A stretch of DNA of 51,534 nt from contig JALHOE010000040.1 in NCBI GenBank assembly GCA_022843175.1, forward strand, positions 1 to 51,534, in the 5' to 3' direction. A model generated the notes under the pieces. It worked only from the letters and a program-made list of their open reading frames with translations, was not told the DNA's origin and made no database searches. Shown in pieces: positions 8,424 to 18,090 of this stretch (position 1 is its first letter; each line of letters starts with the position of its first letter). The stretch comes from Deltaproteobacteria bacterium (lineage in GTDB: Bacteria > Myxococcota_A > Polyangia > Polyangiales > JADJMO01). The translations under genes and the position numbers were made by a program.

Positions 8424-10412
8424 TTAGTACGCGACGCCGAGGAACAGGCGGACGATCTGCGCCGAGCTGATCTCCGCGGGCGCGATGCCGGTGGAGCCGG
8501 AGATCGTGGTGCCCGTCGGGTAGCCGAGGCCGCCGAGGGGGAAGAGCACGCCGTACTGGAGCATGCCGTAGAAGCCGCCGACCTTGCTCGGGTCGTTGTT
8601 CAGCGAGCCGTCGCGCGACTGGTAGTAGAGCGTGAGGTCGAGCTCGATGCCGAGGTCGGCCTTGTTGCCGGGCGCCTGCACGGGCGACGACGCGCGCGAG
8701 TAGATCACCTCGGCGCGCCCGCCGAACTTCTCGCCGTCGAGCGACTTGGTGAAGTCGTATTCGACGCCGGGCTTGAAGTAGTAAACGCCCTGCACGCGCG
8801 TGAGGATGTTGCGGAAGAGGATGAGGTCGACGCGGTAGTCGGGGTGGAACCGATAGGTGCTGATCGTGCGGTCGTTGGTGCCGCGCGCCTGCAGACCGCC
8901 CGACGCGGGGGCGAGGCCCTCGACGCCCTGATCGCCGCTCGCATAGCCGCTGTAGAAGCGGAGCTTGAGATCGTCGTTGAGGGCGCGGTATTCGAGCTCG
9001 GTCGCCGCGCCGAGCTGACGGACCTTGTAGTCGTCCTTCTGGTACTCCGGCGTGCTCACGCGCACCGGGTTCTCGATCGAGCCGTGGATGTAGACGAGCT
9101 CGGTCTCCCAGCGGAGGCGCTTGGTGAGGACCTGGAACCAGCCGTCGGTGATGAAGGCCTTGGCGCCGATGCGGACGAGGCCGTCGCGATACGTGCCCTG
9201 GCTCGCGCTGATCGACGCGCCGTTCGTCTCGTTGGCGAAGAGCTGCTGGCGATAGACGCCCCACAGACCGCCGTTGACCACGACGTCGCCCTTGGCGAGG
9301 CGCGCCTTCATGACCTCCGGCCGCATGCGGCGGAAGACCGTGAGCACCCACTGGTGCGTGTTCTCGTACTGCGAGATGTTGTAGGGCTGGCCCTGCTGAT
9401 CGAAGAGCGACTGGCTCGTTTTGCCGCTGTTCGGGAAGTCCCACGCGGCGCCGGCGTAGAGGTCGAGCGCCTTGCTGCCGGTGACGAACAGGATGCGGTC
9501 GGCGTGCGACTGGTAGTCGCTGTCGATCTTGTCGCCGGAGTTGACGAGGATGCCGAGACCCCACTGGTTCGGCATGCGACCGAAGCGCAGCTGACCGACC
9601 GGCGTGTTGAACTCGGCCCACACGCGCTTGACGGCGACGCTGTTGCTGTAGCTGTTGATGCCCGCGACGGGCGGCACCTGCGAGGTGCTGAACGAGCGGA
9701 TCGGCACGTAGCCGCCGCGCCCCGCCGACTCGTAACCGCCGCTGTTGCCCGGCTGGTTGATGTAGCCCTCGGGCGTGGAGCCGAGCACGAGGTTATCGAG
9801 GAAGTCGATCTGCGACATGATCCGCAGGTTGTCCGAGAGGTGAATCTCCGGATCGATGCGGAACCGCAGGTTGGCCGAGGCGTGGGTCTTGTCCTCGCAG
9901 ACGCCGGCCGCCGGGTTGTCGGTGGGGCCACAGCCGGTGAGGACGTGCGGCTGGTTCTCGAGGTCCGTGTAGCTGTCGTGCGCGGGGCGCGGGAAGAGGT
10001 TGGCCTTGCTCAGCGAGCCGTCGATGCGGCCGAGCGAGAAGTTGTGGAACACCTCGCCGCGGGTGCGGAAGAAGCCGTGGAACTCGATGAGCGGGCGCGT
10101 GTGCGTCCACCACTCGTCGCTGAAGACCTGGCCGGAGCTGCCCTTCGCGTCCTTGGCGGCGGCGGGCGCCGCGTCCCCCTGGCCCTTGAGGGTGGCGGCG
10201 TCCTTGGTCTTGTCCGGGGTGGATTCCGCGGGAATCAGCGCGCCCTTCTCGGCGCCCGCGGGGGCCTTGGCCGGCTCGGGGGCGGGGGCCGCCGGCGCGG
10301 GGGCCGTCGTGGTCGGCGCAGGTGCGGGCTCGGTCTGCGCTTGCGCGCCTTTGCTCGCAAAAGCTAGAGCCGGGACGACAGCGAGAAAAATCGCGGACCT
10401 GCGGGGGGTCAT
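8424..10412 (-). CDS. Large outer-membrane beta-barrel protein (TIGR04551-like)
   Basis: The 662-residue protein has a signal peptide (hydrophobic AIFLAVVPALAFASKGAQA) and a Pro/Ala-rich linker at about residues 30-90. A long region of alternating strands follows (WTHTRPLIEFHGFFRTRGEV, LRFRIDPEIHLSDNLRIM, WAEFNTPVGQLRFGRMPNQW) and ends in LFLGVAY, a typical aromatic outer-membrane terminus. The pattern fits a porin-like barrel and resembles the myxobacterial TIGR04551 family as I recall it. The ATG at 10412 was chosen over an upstream TTG because it places the signal at the N-terminus. It diverges from the exported protein at 10484. Confidence 0.82.
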   Translation of the reverse strand: MTPRRSAIFLAVVPALAFASKGAQAQTEPAPAPTTTAPAPAAPAPEPAKAPAGAEKGALIPAESTPDKTKDAATLKGQGDAAPAAAKDAKGSSGQVFSDEWWTHTRPLIEFHGFFRTRGEVFHNFSLGRIDGSLSKANLFPRPAHDSYTDLENQPHVLTGCGPTDNPAAGVCEDKTHASANLRFRIDPEIHLSDNLRIMSQIDFLDNLVLGSTPEGYINQPGNSGGYESAGRGGYVPIRSFSTSQVPPVAGINSYSNSVAVKRVWAEFNTPVGQLRFGRMPNQWGLGILVNSGDKIDSDYQSHADRILFVTGSKALDLYAGAAWDFPNSGKTSQSLFDQQGQPYNISQYENTHQWVLTVFRRMRPEVMKARLAKGDVVVNGGLWGVYRQQLFANETNGASISASQGTYRDGLVRIGAKAFITDGWFQVLTKRLRWETELVYIHGSIENPVRVSTPEYQKDDYKVRQLGAATELEYRALNDDLKLRFYSGYASGDQGVEGLAPASGGLQARGTNDRTISTYRFHPDYRVDLILFRNILTRVQGVYYFKPGVEYDFTKSLDGEKFGGRAEVIYSRASSPVQAPGNKADLGIELDLTLYYQSRDGSLNNDPSKVGGFYGMLQYGVLFPLGGLGYPTGTTISGSTGIAPAEISSAQIVRLFLGVAY

Positions 10413-10483
10413 CTCGGGCGCGCGTCTCGCACGAGCAGGGGAGGGCGGCAATCATGGAGTCGTGGTGGCATCGAAGAGGGCCG

Positions 10484-11506
10484 ATGCGCGTTGCGGCCCT
10501 CGCGGCGGTCCTCCTGGCGACCGGTTCGGCCCGGGCGCAGGGCGCCGGCGGAATCCCCACCGGCACCTTCGGCAGCGGCGAGTCCAAGGCACGGCCGGAG
10601 CACGTCGAGGAGGAGTTGATCGGCACCTCGCGGGACCTCCGCACCATGCCCCGCGCGCCGACCCTGCCCGATCTCACGCATCGCGCGCCGGAGCTGTCCG
10701 GCGAGCACACCATCGCCTCGATCACACCGCGCACCCCGAGCGCCCCCACCGATCGCGAGTCGGGCCGGCTCACGGCGCACCTGTTCCACTTCGACTACGA
10801 GATGCCGCTCGTCCCGTGGCTGTACGGCGGCGCGGAGTGGGGGTTCGCGGCCGCGAGGGCGCCCTCGGACAGCGGCACCTCTTTTGTCCCCGGACAACCG
10901 CAGCTCTTCGTGCGCGCCGTCCAGAGCCTGACCCGCGAGCGGTACTCGGTCGGCGCGGGACTCGGCGTGTTGCCGCCGGTGTTCACCTACGACGACCGCG
11001 ACGATCGCGCGCGGCTCGAGGGCAACACGGCGTCGTCGCTGATCTCCATCGTCCGCCCGTGGGATCTGTCGACGTTCCTCGATCGTCGGTTCACCGCGCG
11101 CCCGTGGATCGACCTGCGGGTCGCGCTGCGGCGCTTCGTCGTGCAGCTGCGCCAGGGCCTCGACGTGAACTTCCGCACGAGCGCGGCGCCCTGCACCACC
11201 GGCGCTTGCGACGAATCGGGCGACGTCCAGCTGCTCTCGACCACCACCCTCTACCTCGGCTGGCAGCCCACGCGCGAGATCGCCCTCGGGGTCGAGGCGT
11301 GGGAGGTCTACCTCTTCAAGACCCGCACCCAGATCGCCGATCGCGATCGGTCGGTGTTCGCGCTGTCGCCGAGCGTGCGGTTCTTCTATCGCTACGTCGA
11401 GCCCGCGGTGAGCGTGCTGTTCCCGATCGGCTCGCCGCTCATGAGCGCCGCCGACGGATACTTCGCGCTGCGCATCGACGTGCGGGTGTGGTTCGGCGGG
11501 AAGTAA
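10484..11506 (+). CDS. Exported protein of unknown function, probably outer membrane
   Basis: The 340-residue protein has a clear Sec signal peptide (MRVAALAAVLLATGSARA, cleaved before QG). The ATG at 10484 follows AAGAGGG and was chosen on that basis; an in-frame ATG at 10454 with GAGGG upstream is an alternative. The C-terminal two thirds contain alternating strands (FHFDYEMPLVPWLYGGAEW, YSVGAGLGVLPPVF, VRFFYRYVEPAVSVLF, YFALRIDVRVWFGGK) and look like a small outer-membrane barrel. No domain is recognised. It diverges from the TIGR04551-like gene. Confidence 0.75.
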   Translation: MRVAALAAVLLATGSARAQGAGGIPTGTFGSGESKARPEHVEEELIGTSRDLRTMPRAPTLPDLTHRAPELSGEHTIASITPRTPSAPTDRESGRLTAHLFHFDYEMPLVPWLYGGAEWGFAAARAPSDSGTSFVPGQPQLFVRAVQSLTRERYSVGAGLGVLPPVFTYDDRDDRARLEGNTASSLISIVRPWDLSTFLDRRFTARPWIDLRVALRRFVVQLRQGLDVNFRTSAAPCTTGACDESGDVQLLSTTTLYLGWQPTREIALGVEAWEVYLFKTRTQIADRDRSVFALSPSVRFFYRYVEPAVSVLFPIGSPLMSAADGYFALRIDVRVWFGGK

Positions 11507-11519
11507 GTAGTATTGCGGG

Positions 11520-12962
11520 ATGCGAAGGCTGACGCTCGCGGCTGCGGTGGCTCTCGGCTGCTCCAACGCCAACAACACCACGACCGCGGCCGACGCCTCC
11601 GTACCCGAGGCCGCGACCGATGCGCCGCAGCACGAGGCCTGGGTGTGGGACGGCCGCCCGGTCTACCCCGAGATCACCTGCGGGCCCGGTCCATATGTTG
11701 ATTATACGGTGCAGCCGATCGGCCAGCTGCTCGCGGAGTCGTCGAAGAAGCAGCCGTTCACCAAGATCAAGATATCGCTCAGCGCGTGCCCGGAGGTAAA
11801 GGGCGAGACGGACGAAGAGGGCTACGCCCTGGTGCGGCTCACCATCGGCCAACCGGTGTCGATCCGGCTCGACGCGATGGGCTGGCTGCCCACGCGCATC
11901 CAGGAGATCACGCCGCAGAAGTGGAGCGAGTCGCCGTTCCTCTCGCTGTTCGATCCGGAGGTCGAGAAGCACCTACCGGGGTTCGACAAGGGCGTGGTCG
12001 TCGTCGACGCGTTCTCCGCGACGGGCAGCCTCGAGTGCACCGGCCCGCACGACGTGAAGATCACGGTCGTCGATCACCCCGAGGCGGTCGTCACGTATCA
12101 CGAGGCGAGCTCGCCCTTCGCGCCCAAGACCGGCGCGACGATGACCACGCCGTCGGGCATCGCGTCGATCACCGGGCTCGCCGCCGGGACCAAGGTCACG
12201 ATCAAGGGCGAGAAAGCGGGCTGCGACGTGGTGGTGAACGCGGCGCCCGGCGGCGTCCTCGTCGAGCCCGGGGTCGTGTCGCGCGCGACGCTGGTGGTGC
12301 GCGATCCATACGTCTCGTGCGGGCCGCCGCCGTGGATTCTCCTCGAGGGCAAGACCACCACGCGCGAGCCCGCCGGCACCACCGGCGCGCCGGTCGAGGG
12401 CGTGTCGGTCGGCTGGGACGGCTGCAGCGGCGTCGCCGCCAAGACCGCCGGAGGCGGCCTGTGGCACGCGTGGGTCAGCACCAACCTCCCGGCCACCCGT
12501 CGCTACGACAAGGCCGACTTCCTCCCGACGCTCACCGCCGAGCAGGCGTGGCCGGTCGACTACTCCACGCTCGATCTCGCGCTCCGCAACGCCGCCACCT
12601 GGAAGCCGCTCATGCCCGGCTACGACGCCACCCACGCCTACGCGGCGATCGGCGTCGGTGCGCCGAAGACCGGCCCCTGCGCCGGCGGTCAGGACGTGAC
12701 GATCGCGATCAAGGGACACCCCGACGCCAAGGTCCTCTACGTCGACGGCGATCCGCCGAAGGACACCGGCGGCAAGGTCACGACCAAGCGCGGGCTCGTG
12801 TACGTGTCGGGCCTCACGCCGGGCGAGCTCACCGACGCGAACGTCACCGCGACGCGCGAGGGGTGCGTGTATTCGCTCAAGGGCGATCTCGACACCGGTC
12901 GCGCGAAGCTCGAGGCCGGAGCGTTCACCATCGCCACGCTCTACGCGAGAAAAGCGCCCTGA
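11520..12962 (+). CDS. Predicted lipoprotein of unknown function
   Basis: The product is 480 residues. The signal MRRLTLAAAVALGCSN ends in a lipobox. A short Thr/Ala/Asp-rich linker precedes a region of repeated beta-sandwich-like units, several opening with a carboxypeptidase-regulatory-like pattern (CPEVKGETDEEGYALVRL, GVSVGWDGCSGVAAKT). Cys residues occur in pairs along the chain. No catalytic motif is seen. It follows the exported protein by 13 bases and is probably in the same transcript. Confidence 0.75.
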   Translation: MRRLTLAAAVALGCSNANNTTTAADASVPEAATDAPQHEAWVWDGRPVYPEITCGPGPYVDYTVQPIGQLLAESSKKQPFTKIKISLSACPEVKGETDEEGYALVRLTIGQPVSIRLDAMGWLPTRIQEITPQKWSESPFLSLFDPEVEKHLPGFDKGVVVVDAFSATGSLECTGPHDVKITVVDHPEAVVTYHEASSPFAPKTGATMTTPSGIASITGLAAGTKVTIKGEKAGCDVVVNAAPGGVLVEPGVVSRATLVVRDPYVSCGPPPWILLEGKTTTREPAGTTGAPVEGVSVGWDGCSGVAAKTAGGGLWHAWVSTNLPATRRYDKADFLPTLTAEQAWPVDYSTLDLALRNAATWKPLMPGYDATHAYAAIGVGAPKTGPCAGGQDVTIAIKGHPDAKVLYVDGDPPKDTGGKVTTKRGLVYVSGLTPGELTDANVTATREGCVYSLKGDLDTGRAKLEAGAFTIATLYARKAP

Positions 12963-12981
12963 CGGTGATATGCTGGCGCGC

Positions 12982-13242
12982 GTGAAATCTCTTTATCTGC
13001 TTCCTCTTGCGCTCTGTCTCGTCGCCGGCTGCAGCGACGACGAGCCGGCCGCGGTCACCGCGACCGACAGCGGCGACTTCGGCGACGGCCCGATCACCAC
13101 CCGCCCCGACGACGGCGTCGACACCGGCACCGCAGTCACCGACACCGGCACCGCGGCCGAGACCTCGACCGAGACCGGCGCCGACGCCGGCAGCGAGACC
13201 GGCGCCGACGCCGCAGGCGACAGCGCAACCGACGGCGGCTAG
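12982..13242 (+). CDS. Small Thr/Asp/Gly-rich lipoprotein
   Basis: The product is about 86 residues from the GTG at 12982, or 90 from the ATG at 12970. The signal KSLYLLPLALCLVAGCS has a good lipobox. After the Cys the chain is almost entirely Asp, Thr, Gly, Ala and Glu, with repeated TDTGTA and ETGADA units, and looks disordered. Such tails occur on myxobacterial surface lipoproteins as linkers, so it may be a spacer-type surface protein or a remnant lacking its globular domain. No function can be named. Confidence 0.6.
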   Translation: MKSLYLLPLALCLVAGCSDDEPAAVTATDSGDFGDGPITTRPDDGVDTGTAVTDTGTAAETSTETGADAGSETGADAAGDSATDGG

Positions 13243-13253
13243 ATACCGTCCCC

Positions 13254-16214
13254 GTGCTCCGCAGCCTGGCCGCCGTCGCGCTCCTCGCCGTCACCAGCGG
13301 GTGCACGGTCGCGCGTCGCTTCGACGGCGCGACGCAGGCCGCCCTCGCGCGCTCCGACATGCGCGTGATGGAGACGGGCGCGATGCGCCTCTACTACCCT
13401 GCGCACCGCCGCGACGAGGCGCTGCGGTTCGCGGGGCGGATCGAGGCGTGCGTCGACAAGCTGCGGCACGCGGCGTTCGTGCACAACGATCACAGCGATC
13501 GGCTCATCACGCTCATCTTCCCCGAGGTCCCGCTCAACAACGCCTACGTGATCCCGCCCGTCGCCGGCGAGCCGGTCGCGGTGGTTCCGACGCACAACAC
13601 GACCGACGCGTTCGTGCTGTTCGGCATCCCCCCCGACCCCGGCTTCATCGGTTGTCACGAGATCGTCCACTACATCCAGGCCACGCAGATCGCGGGCTTC
13701 CCCGGCTTCCTCACCAGCGTCTTCGGCGACGCGTACACGCCGCAGGTCGGGCTCGACGCGTGGTTCTGGGAGGGCCTCGCGGTCTTCTACGAGACCCGGC
13801 TGCAGAGCGGCGGGCGGCTCGGCTCGCGCTACTGGAACGGCGTCTTCCGCGCCGGCGTCGCCGGGCGCGGGATCAACGGCGGAGACCTCAGCGAGCTGCA
13901 CCGCCAAACGCCGTTCGGCAGCCACTACCTCGTGGGCTCGCACTTCGTCGACTGGCTCGCGCGCACCCACGGCGAGGACAAGCTCTGGCAGGTCGTGCGC
14001 AACCAAGCGGGGGCGATCCTCTTTCCCTTCGGCGTCAACACGCGCTTCAAGAGCGTGTACGGCAAGACGCTCGCGTCGCTGATCAACGACTTCGACGCCG
14101 AGCTCATGGCGCTGCCGGTGCCGCGCAAGCCGGCCGAGCAGAAGACCATCCGCGCGCTCGGGACCGAGGCGCGCTACGAGCGCGGCGAGGACGGCAGCGA
14201 GGTCACCGTCGACTCGAGCCAGGACCAGCCGACGCGCCTCCGCGTCTACGGGCCGGACGGCGCGCTGAAGATCGATCGCACGCTCACCGACATCCTCCCG
14301 CCGCGCACGCTGATCGTCTCGTCGCCGCTCACCACCTCGGGCCTTTCGTTCACCCGCGACGGTCGCGCGCTCTACTTCGTCGCGCTCGACCTCGGACACG
14401 TGCAGCCCACCAATCGCCTGCTGCGGCTCGACATCGAGCACGACACCCTCACCGAGGTGGCGCGCGACCTCGGCGGCGCCGGCGGCTCGCTCGACGCGAC
14501 CGGCACCAAGTACATCTTCTCGCGCGCGCACGGCGACCGGTGGGCCCTCGGCGAGGTCGACCTGGCGACCGGCGCGATCCGCACGATCGCGCAGGTGCCC
14601 GCCCGCACCTATCTCGTCGATCCGCGCGTGTCGCCCGACGGCAAGCGCGTCGTCGCCACGATCTTCGAGGGCAGCGAGTCGCGCGTCGCGGTGTTCGATC
14701 GCAACACCGGCCAGCGCATCGCGTTCGTCCCCTCGCCCGACGGCGCGGCGACCGAGGCGCGCTGGCTCGACGACCACCAGATCACGTTCGTCGCGCCCTA
14801 CGAGGGCAAGCTGCAGGCGTTCCTCGCCGACACCGCGCTCGGCGCGTATCGCCGGCTGACCGACGCGCCGTTCCTCGCGTACCGACCGCGCCCGCACAAG
14901 GGCACGCTCCGATTCTTCGATCGCGCGGGGTGGCGGTGGTCGCTCGACGAGATCCCGCTCCCGAGCGACAAGCCCGCGCCGCCGCCGCCCGAGGCCGAGG
15001 CGCCGCCCGCATACAACTACCCCGACCTCCCGCCGCCGATCCTCTCGCCGACCGACACCTACGCGCACGCGACCGCGAACCCGGTCGTCGACAAGCCGCC
15101 GACGATCGTCGAGGAGGGCAAGTACTCCCACTTCGACAACCTGTTCCGCCCGCAGGTCCGCGGGCCAGTGTTCGGCGGCGGCAACCGCAGCTTCGCGCTC
15201 GGCCTCGGCGCCATCGGCGGAGACAGGCTCGGCTTCCACCGCTGGGGCCTGCAGGGGATCGTCGACTACGTCCACCGCCTCTACAGCGGCGGCGTGGGCT
15301 ACCTGAACGCCGCCGCGGCGCCCTGGTACTTCGGCGTCTCGGCGTCGCACGTCGCCACCTACACCGCGGAGGTCGACGACAAGGACGTCGAGCTCAATCG
15401 CGTGATCTCCCGCGAGACGGTCGCGAGCCTCGAGATGCTCCGCGAGTTCTTCGGCAACTCGGTCGCCGTGCGCGCGCAGTACCTCGGGCTCCACCGCCGC
15501 CGGCTCGACGAGGACCGGCTCGACAACCTGCGCTTCGTCGGCGGCACGGTCGAGGCGCGATGGGCCGCCGTCGAGTCGACTCCCTACGCCGGCGCGCGCC
15601 GCGCGCTCGTGCTCCTCGGGGACGCGAGCTACTACCCCGAGCGGGCCAACGGCGTGGAGTGGCCGCTCGCCGATCTCCGCGGCGCGTTCACCGCGGTGAT
15701 GCCGCTGCCGCTCTCCAAGCGCCACACCTTTCGCCTCGGCGGTCGCATAAGGAAGCTATACGGTCCGCCCATGTCGCTGCTCCAGATCGGCGGCAGCGGC
15801 GAGATGATCGGGCGCTCGGCGCGTCGCGAGCTGCCCGAGACCGACCCGCAGGACATCCTCCCGCCGGCGCTGATCCTCGCCGAGTCGCTCCGCGGCTTCG
15901 AGGACCTCGGCATCTACAGCAACGGGGTCGCGGTGGCCGACGCCGCGTATCGCTATCCGATCATCATCGACTGGGGCTCGGCGTCGTCGCTCTACGTGCT
16001 GCCCTCGTTCTTCCTCCGGCAGATCGACGTCGAGCTGTTCGGCATGGCGGCCTCGCTCCTCGACCGCCGCGATCCGCTGCTCTCGTTCGGCGGCGCGCTC
16101 ACCCTCCGGTTCGCCTGGTATCGGCTGCCGCTCGCCGTCCGCGGCCAGCTCGCGCGAAGGCTCACCTACGATCCGGCGAACGTCGCGTTCGTAACGGTGG
16201 GCCTCGAGCTCTGA
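13254..16214 (+). CDS. Lipoprotein fusing a zinc metalloprotease, a WD40/TolB-like propeller and an outer-membrane barrel
   Basis: The 986-residue protein has a lipoprotein-type signal (LLAVTSGCT). The first domain has a gluzincin site: HEIVH at 135-139 with a probable third zinc ligand Glu173 in WFWEGLAVF. The central part (about 330-570) has propeller repeats such as SFTRDGRALYFV and VSPDGKRVVATIF. After a Pro-rich linker (about 575-610) the last 370 residues alternate strands and end in VAFVTVGLEL, as in Omp85/surface-antigen-like barrels. Together they suggest an outer-membrane-anchored protease with its catalytic domain next to a propeller; substrate is unknown. The start is GTG at 13254. 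Confidence 0.8.
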   Translation: MLRSLAAVALLAVTSGCTVARRFDGATQAALARSDMRVMETGAMRLYYPAHRRDEALRFAGRIEACVDKLRHAAFVHNDHSDRLITLIFPEVPLNNAYVIPPVAGEPVAVVPTHNTTDAFVLFGIPPDPGFIGCHEIVHYIQATQIAGFPGFLTSVFGDAYTPQVGLDAWFWEGLAVFYETRLQSGGRLGSRYWNGVFRAGVAGRGINGGDLSELHRQTPFGSHYLVGSHFVDWLARTHGEDKLWQVVRNQAGAILFPFGVNTRFKSVYGKTLASLINDFDAELMALPVPRKPAEQKTIRALGTEARYERGEDGSEVTVDSSQDQPTRLRVYGPDGALKIDRTLTDILPPRTLIVSSPLTTSGLSFTRDGRALYFVALDLGHVQPTNRLLRLDIEHDTLTEVARDLGGAGGSLDATGTKYIFSRAHGDRWALGEVDLATGAIRTIAQVPARTYLVDPRVSPDGKRVVATIFEGSESRVAVFDRNTGQRIAFVPSPDGAATEARWLDDHQITFVAPYEGKLQAFLADTALGAYRRLTDAPFLAYRPRPHKGTLRFFDRAGWRWSLDEIPLPSDKPAPPPPEAEAPPAYNYPDLPPPILSPTDTYAHATANPVVDKPPTIVEEGKYSHFDNLFRPQVRGPVFGGGNRSFALGLGAIGGDRLGFHRWGLQGIVDYVHRLYSGGVGYLNAAAAPWYFGVSASHVATYTAEVDDKDVELNRVISRETVASLEMLREFFGNSVAVRAQYLGLHRRRLDEDRLDNLRFVGGTVEARWAAVESTPYAGARRALVLLGDASYYPERANGVEWPLADLRGAFTAVMPLPLSKRHTFRLGGRIRKLYGPPMSLLQIGGSGEMIGRSARRELPETDPQDILPPALILAESLRGFEDLGIYSNGVAVADAAYRYPIIIDWGSASSLYVLPSFFLRQIDVELFGMAASLLDRRDPLLSFGGALTLRFAWYRLPLAVRGQLARRLTYDPANVAFVTVGLEL

Positions 16215-16262
16215 GGTTTCGCGCGCGCGCAACCGGGTGCTAGTTGCTGTCGAACCAACGCG

Positions 16263-17648
16263 ATGGCCAAGCAGAGCACCCAGTTCATCTGTCAGGCGTG
16301 TGGAGCCTCGGCGCCGCGTTGGCTCGGGCGGTGCCCGGGGTGCGGCGGGTGGAACACGCTCGTCGAGGAGATCGTCGCCGGCAAGAAGTCGCGCGGCTCC
16401 CTGCCCACCGCAGCCAACAAGCCGGTCTCGATCGGCGAGGTCCCCGAGGACGCCGCGGCGCGCCTGCCCACCGGCATCGAGGAGCTCGATCGGGTGCTCG
16501 GCGGCGGCGCGGTGCTCGGGAGCGTCGTGCTCGTCGGCGGCGATCCGGGCGTCGGTAAGTCCACGCTGCTGCTGCAGGCGCTCGCCGGCCTCGCCAAGCG
16601 CGGCGCGCGCGCGCTCTACTCGTCGGGCGAGGAGTCGGTCGCGCAGATCGCGCTGCGCGCGCGGCGCATCCTCGGCGACCAATCGCTCGGCGATCGCCTG
16701 CAGATCGTCGGCGCGAGCGACGTCGCCGAGGTCGAGGACGCCGCGCGGCTCGCGCGTCCGTCGGCGCTGGTGGTCGACTCGGTGCAGGTGCTCCGCTCGG
16801 CCGAGCTCGAGAGCGCGGCCGGCAGCGTCTCGCAGCTCCGCGAGGTCACCGCGCGCCTCGTCGACCTCGCCAAGAAGGAGCGCATCGCGCTGTTCCTCGT
16901 CGGCCACGTCACCAAGGACGGCGCGCTCGCCGGCCCGAAGGTGCTCGAGCACCTGGTCGACGTCGTGCTCTCGTTCGAGGGCGAGCGCGGCAACGCGTTC
17001 CGCGCGCTCCGGGCGTCGAAGAACCGCTACGGGTCGGCGACCGAGGTCGGCGTGTTCGAGATGGCGCAGGGCGGCCTCGCCGAGGTGCCCAACCCCTCGG
17101 AGCTGTTCCTCGCCGAGCGCCCCGCGCACGCGAGCGGCAGCGTGGTCGCGCCGGTCACGCCGCAAGAGGGCGGCGCGCGCGCGGTGCTCGTCGAGGTGCA
17201 GGCGCTCGTCGGCAGCGTCGGTCAGGGCAACGGCCGCCGCGTCACCACCGGGCTCGCGTCCACCCGGCTCGCGCTCATCCTCGCCGTCCTCGAGCGCAAG
17301 GTCGGCTTCATGCTCGCCGGCGCCGACGTGTTCGCCAACGTCGCGGGTGGGTTGACGATCGACGAGCCGGCGATCGACCTCCCGCTCGCGATCGCCGTCG
17401 CTTCGGCCGCGCGCGATCGCCCGTGCGCGCGCGATCTCGTCGCCTTCGGCGAGATCGGCCTCGCCGGCGAGGTGCGGGGCGTCGCGCGCGGCATGTCGCG
17501 CCTCGGCGAGGCCGCGTCGATGGGCTTCAAACGCGCGATCGTGCCGGCCTCCACGGCGGAGCGGATGACCGGGAACGATCGCAGCGGGGTCGAGGTGATC
17601 CCGGTGCGTCGGGTGGAAGAGGCGATCCGGATCGCGCTCGACGATTGA
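16263..17648 (+). CDS. radA: DNA repair protein RadA
   Basis: The 461-residue length and domain order match RadA. The N-terminal zinc finger uses Cys10, Cys13, Cys24 and Cys27 (CQACG, CPGCG). The RecA-like ATPase has Walker A GGDPGVGKST near residues 92-101, a SGEES motif, and the RadA-specific KNRYG at 253-257 (KNRFG in most members). The C-terminal part is the Lon-like domain. RadA is a RecA-related helicase that aids branch migration in recombination repair. It lies 48 bases after the metalloprotease gene but is probably a separate unit. Confidence 0.95.
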   Translation: MAKQSTQFICQACGASAPRWLGRCPGCGGWNTLVEEIVAGKKSRGSLPTAANKPVSIGEVPEDAAARLPTGIEELDRVLGGGAVLGSVVLVGGDPGVGKSTLLLQALAGLAKRGARALYSSGEESVAQIALRARRILGDQSLGDRLQIVGASDVAEVEDAARLARPSALVVDSVQVLRSAELESAAGSVSQLREVTARLVDLAKKERIALFLVGHVTKDGALAGPKVLEHLVDVVLSFEGERGNAFRALRASKNRYGSATEVGVFEMAQGGLAEVPNPSELFLAERPAHASGSVVAPVTPQEGGARAVLVEVQALVGSVGQGNGRRVTTGLASTRLALILAVLERKVGFMLAGADVFANVAGGLTIDEPAIDLPLAIAVASAARDRPCARDLVAFGEIGLAGEVRGVARGMSRLGEAASMGFKRAIVPASTAERMTGNDRSGVEVIPVRRVEEAIRIALDD

Positions 17649-17714
17649 CGGGCGGGCCGCGGGGCGGCGCGCGAGAGACGGCGGTTGCGCCGAAGGACTC
17701 GCTGCGGTGACCAC

Positions 17715-17858
<144 letters not shown>

Positions 17859-17884
17859 TCGGCGTTCGGGTGGGGCGGCGGGAT

Positions 17885-17908
17885 AGGCGCGCGCGTCAGC
17901 GAGCGCCT
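17885..17908. repeat. 24-bp repeat, copy 1
   Basis: This 24-bp sequence is identical to 31490-31513. It can form a 6-bp stem (AGGCGC/GCGCCT), and its centre resembles the right arm of the palindromic elements at 20408 and 23121. Confidence 0.75.
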
Positions 17909-18018
17909 AGCGAACTATGGGCTCTCTCTGCGGGCTCCCCGAGCCTGCCGGCGTGCTCGGGTCGGCGTGGGTAGCGCGCTCGGGCGGAGCTGTTCAAGAA
18001 CGCTCGGTGAAGGAGCGG

Positions 18019-18045
18019 CGGGCCGGCGTTGGCAACTCCGGCCCG
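18019..18045 (-). terminator. GC-rich hairpin downstream of the 92-residue gene
   Basis: An 8-bp perfect stem (CGGGCCGG/CCGGCCCG) with an 11-base loop lies about 45 bases past the stop of the minus-strand gene ending at 18091. No T-tract follows. Confidence 0.45.
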
Positions 18046-18090
18046 TCGCGCATCGCGTAATGACGAGGCTTACGCCCGCGGCCCCTTCGT

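Noticed and set aside
8844-10367. 507-codon plus-strand frame opposite the outer-membrane barrel gene
   Set aside because: Composition (Arg/Ala/Val/Glu-rich without domains) is typical of antisense frames in high-GC genes; the minus-strand barrel protein is clear.
13239-15725. 828-codon minus-strand frame opposite the metalloprotease fusion
   Set aside because: Antisense shadow of a protein with recognisable domains; no signal, motif or start support.
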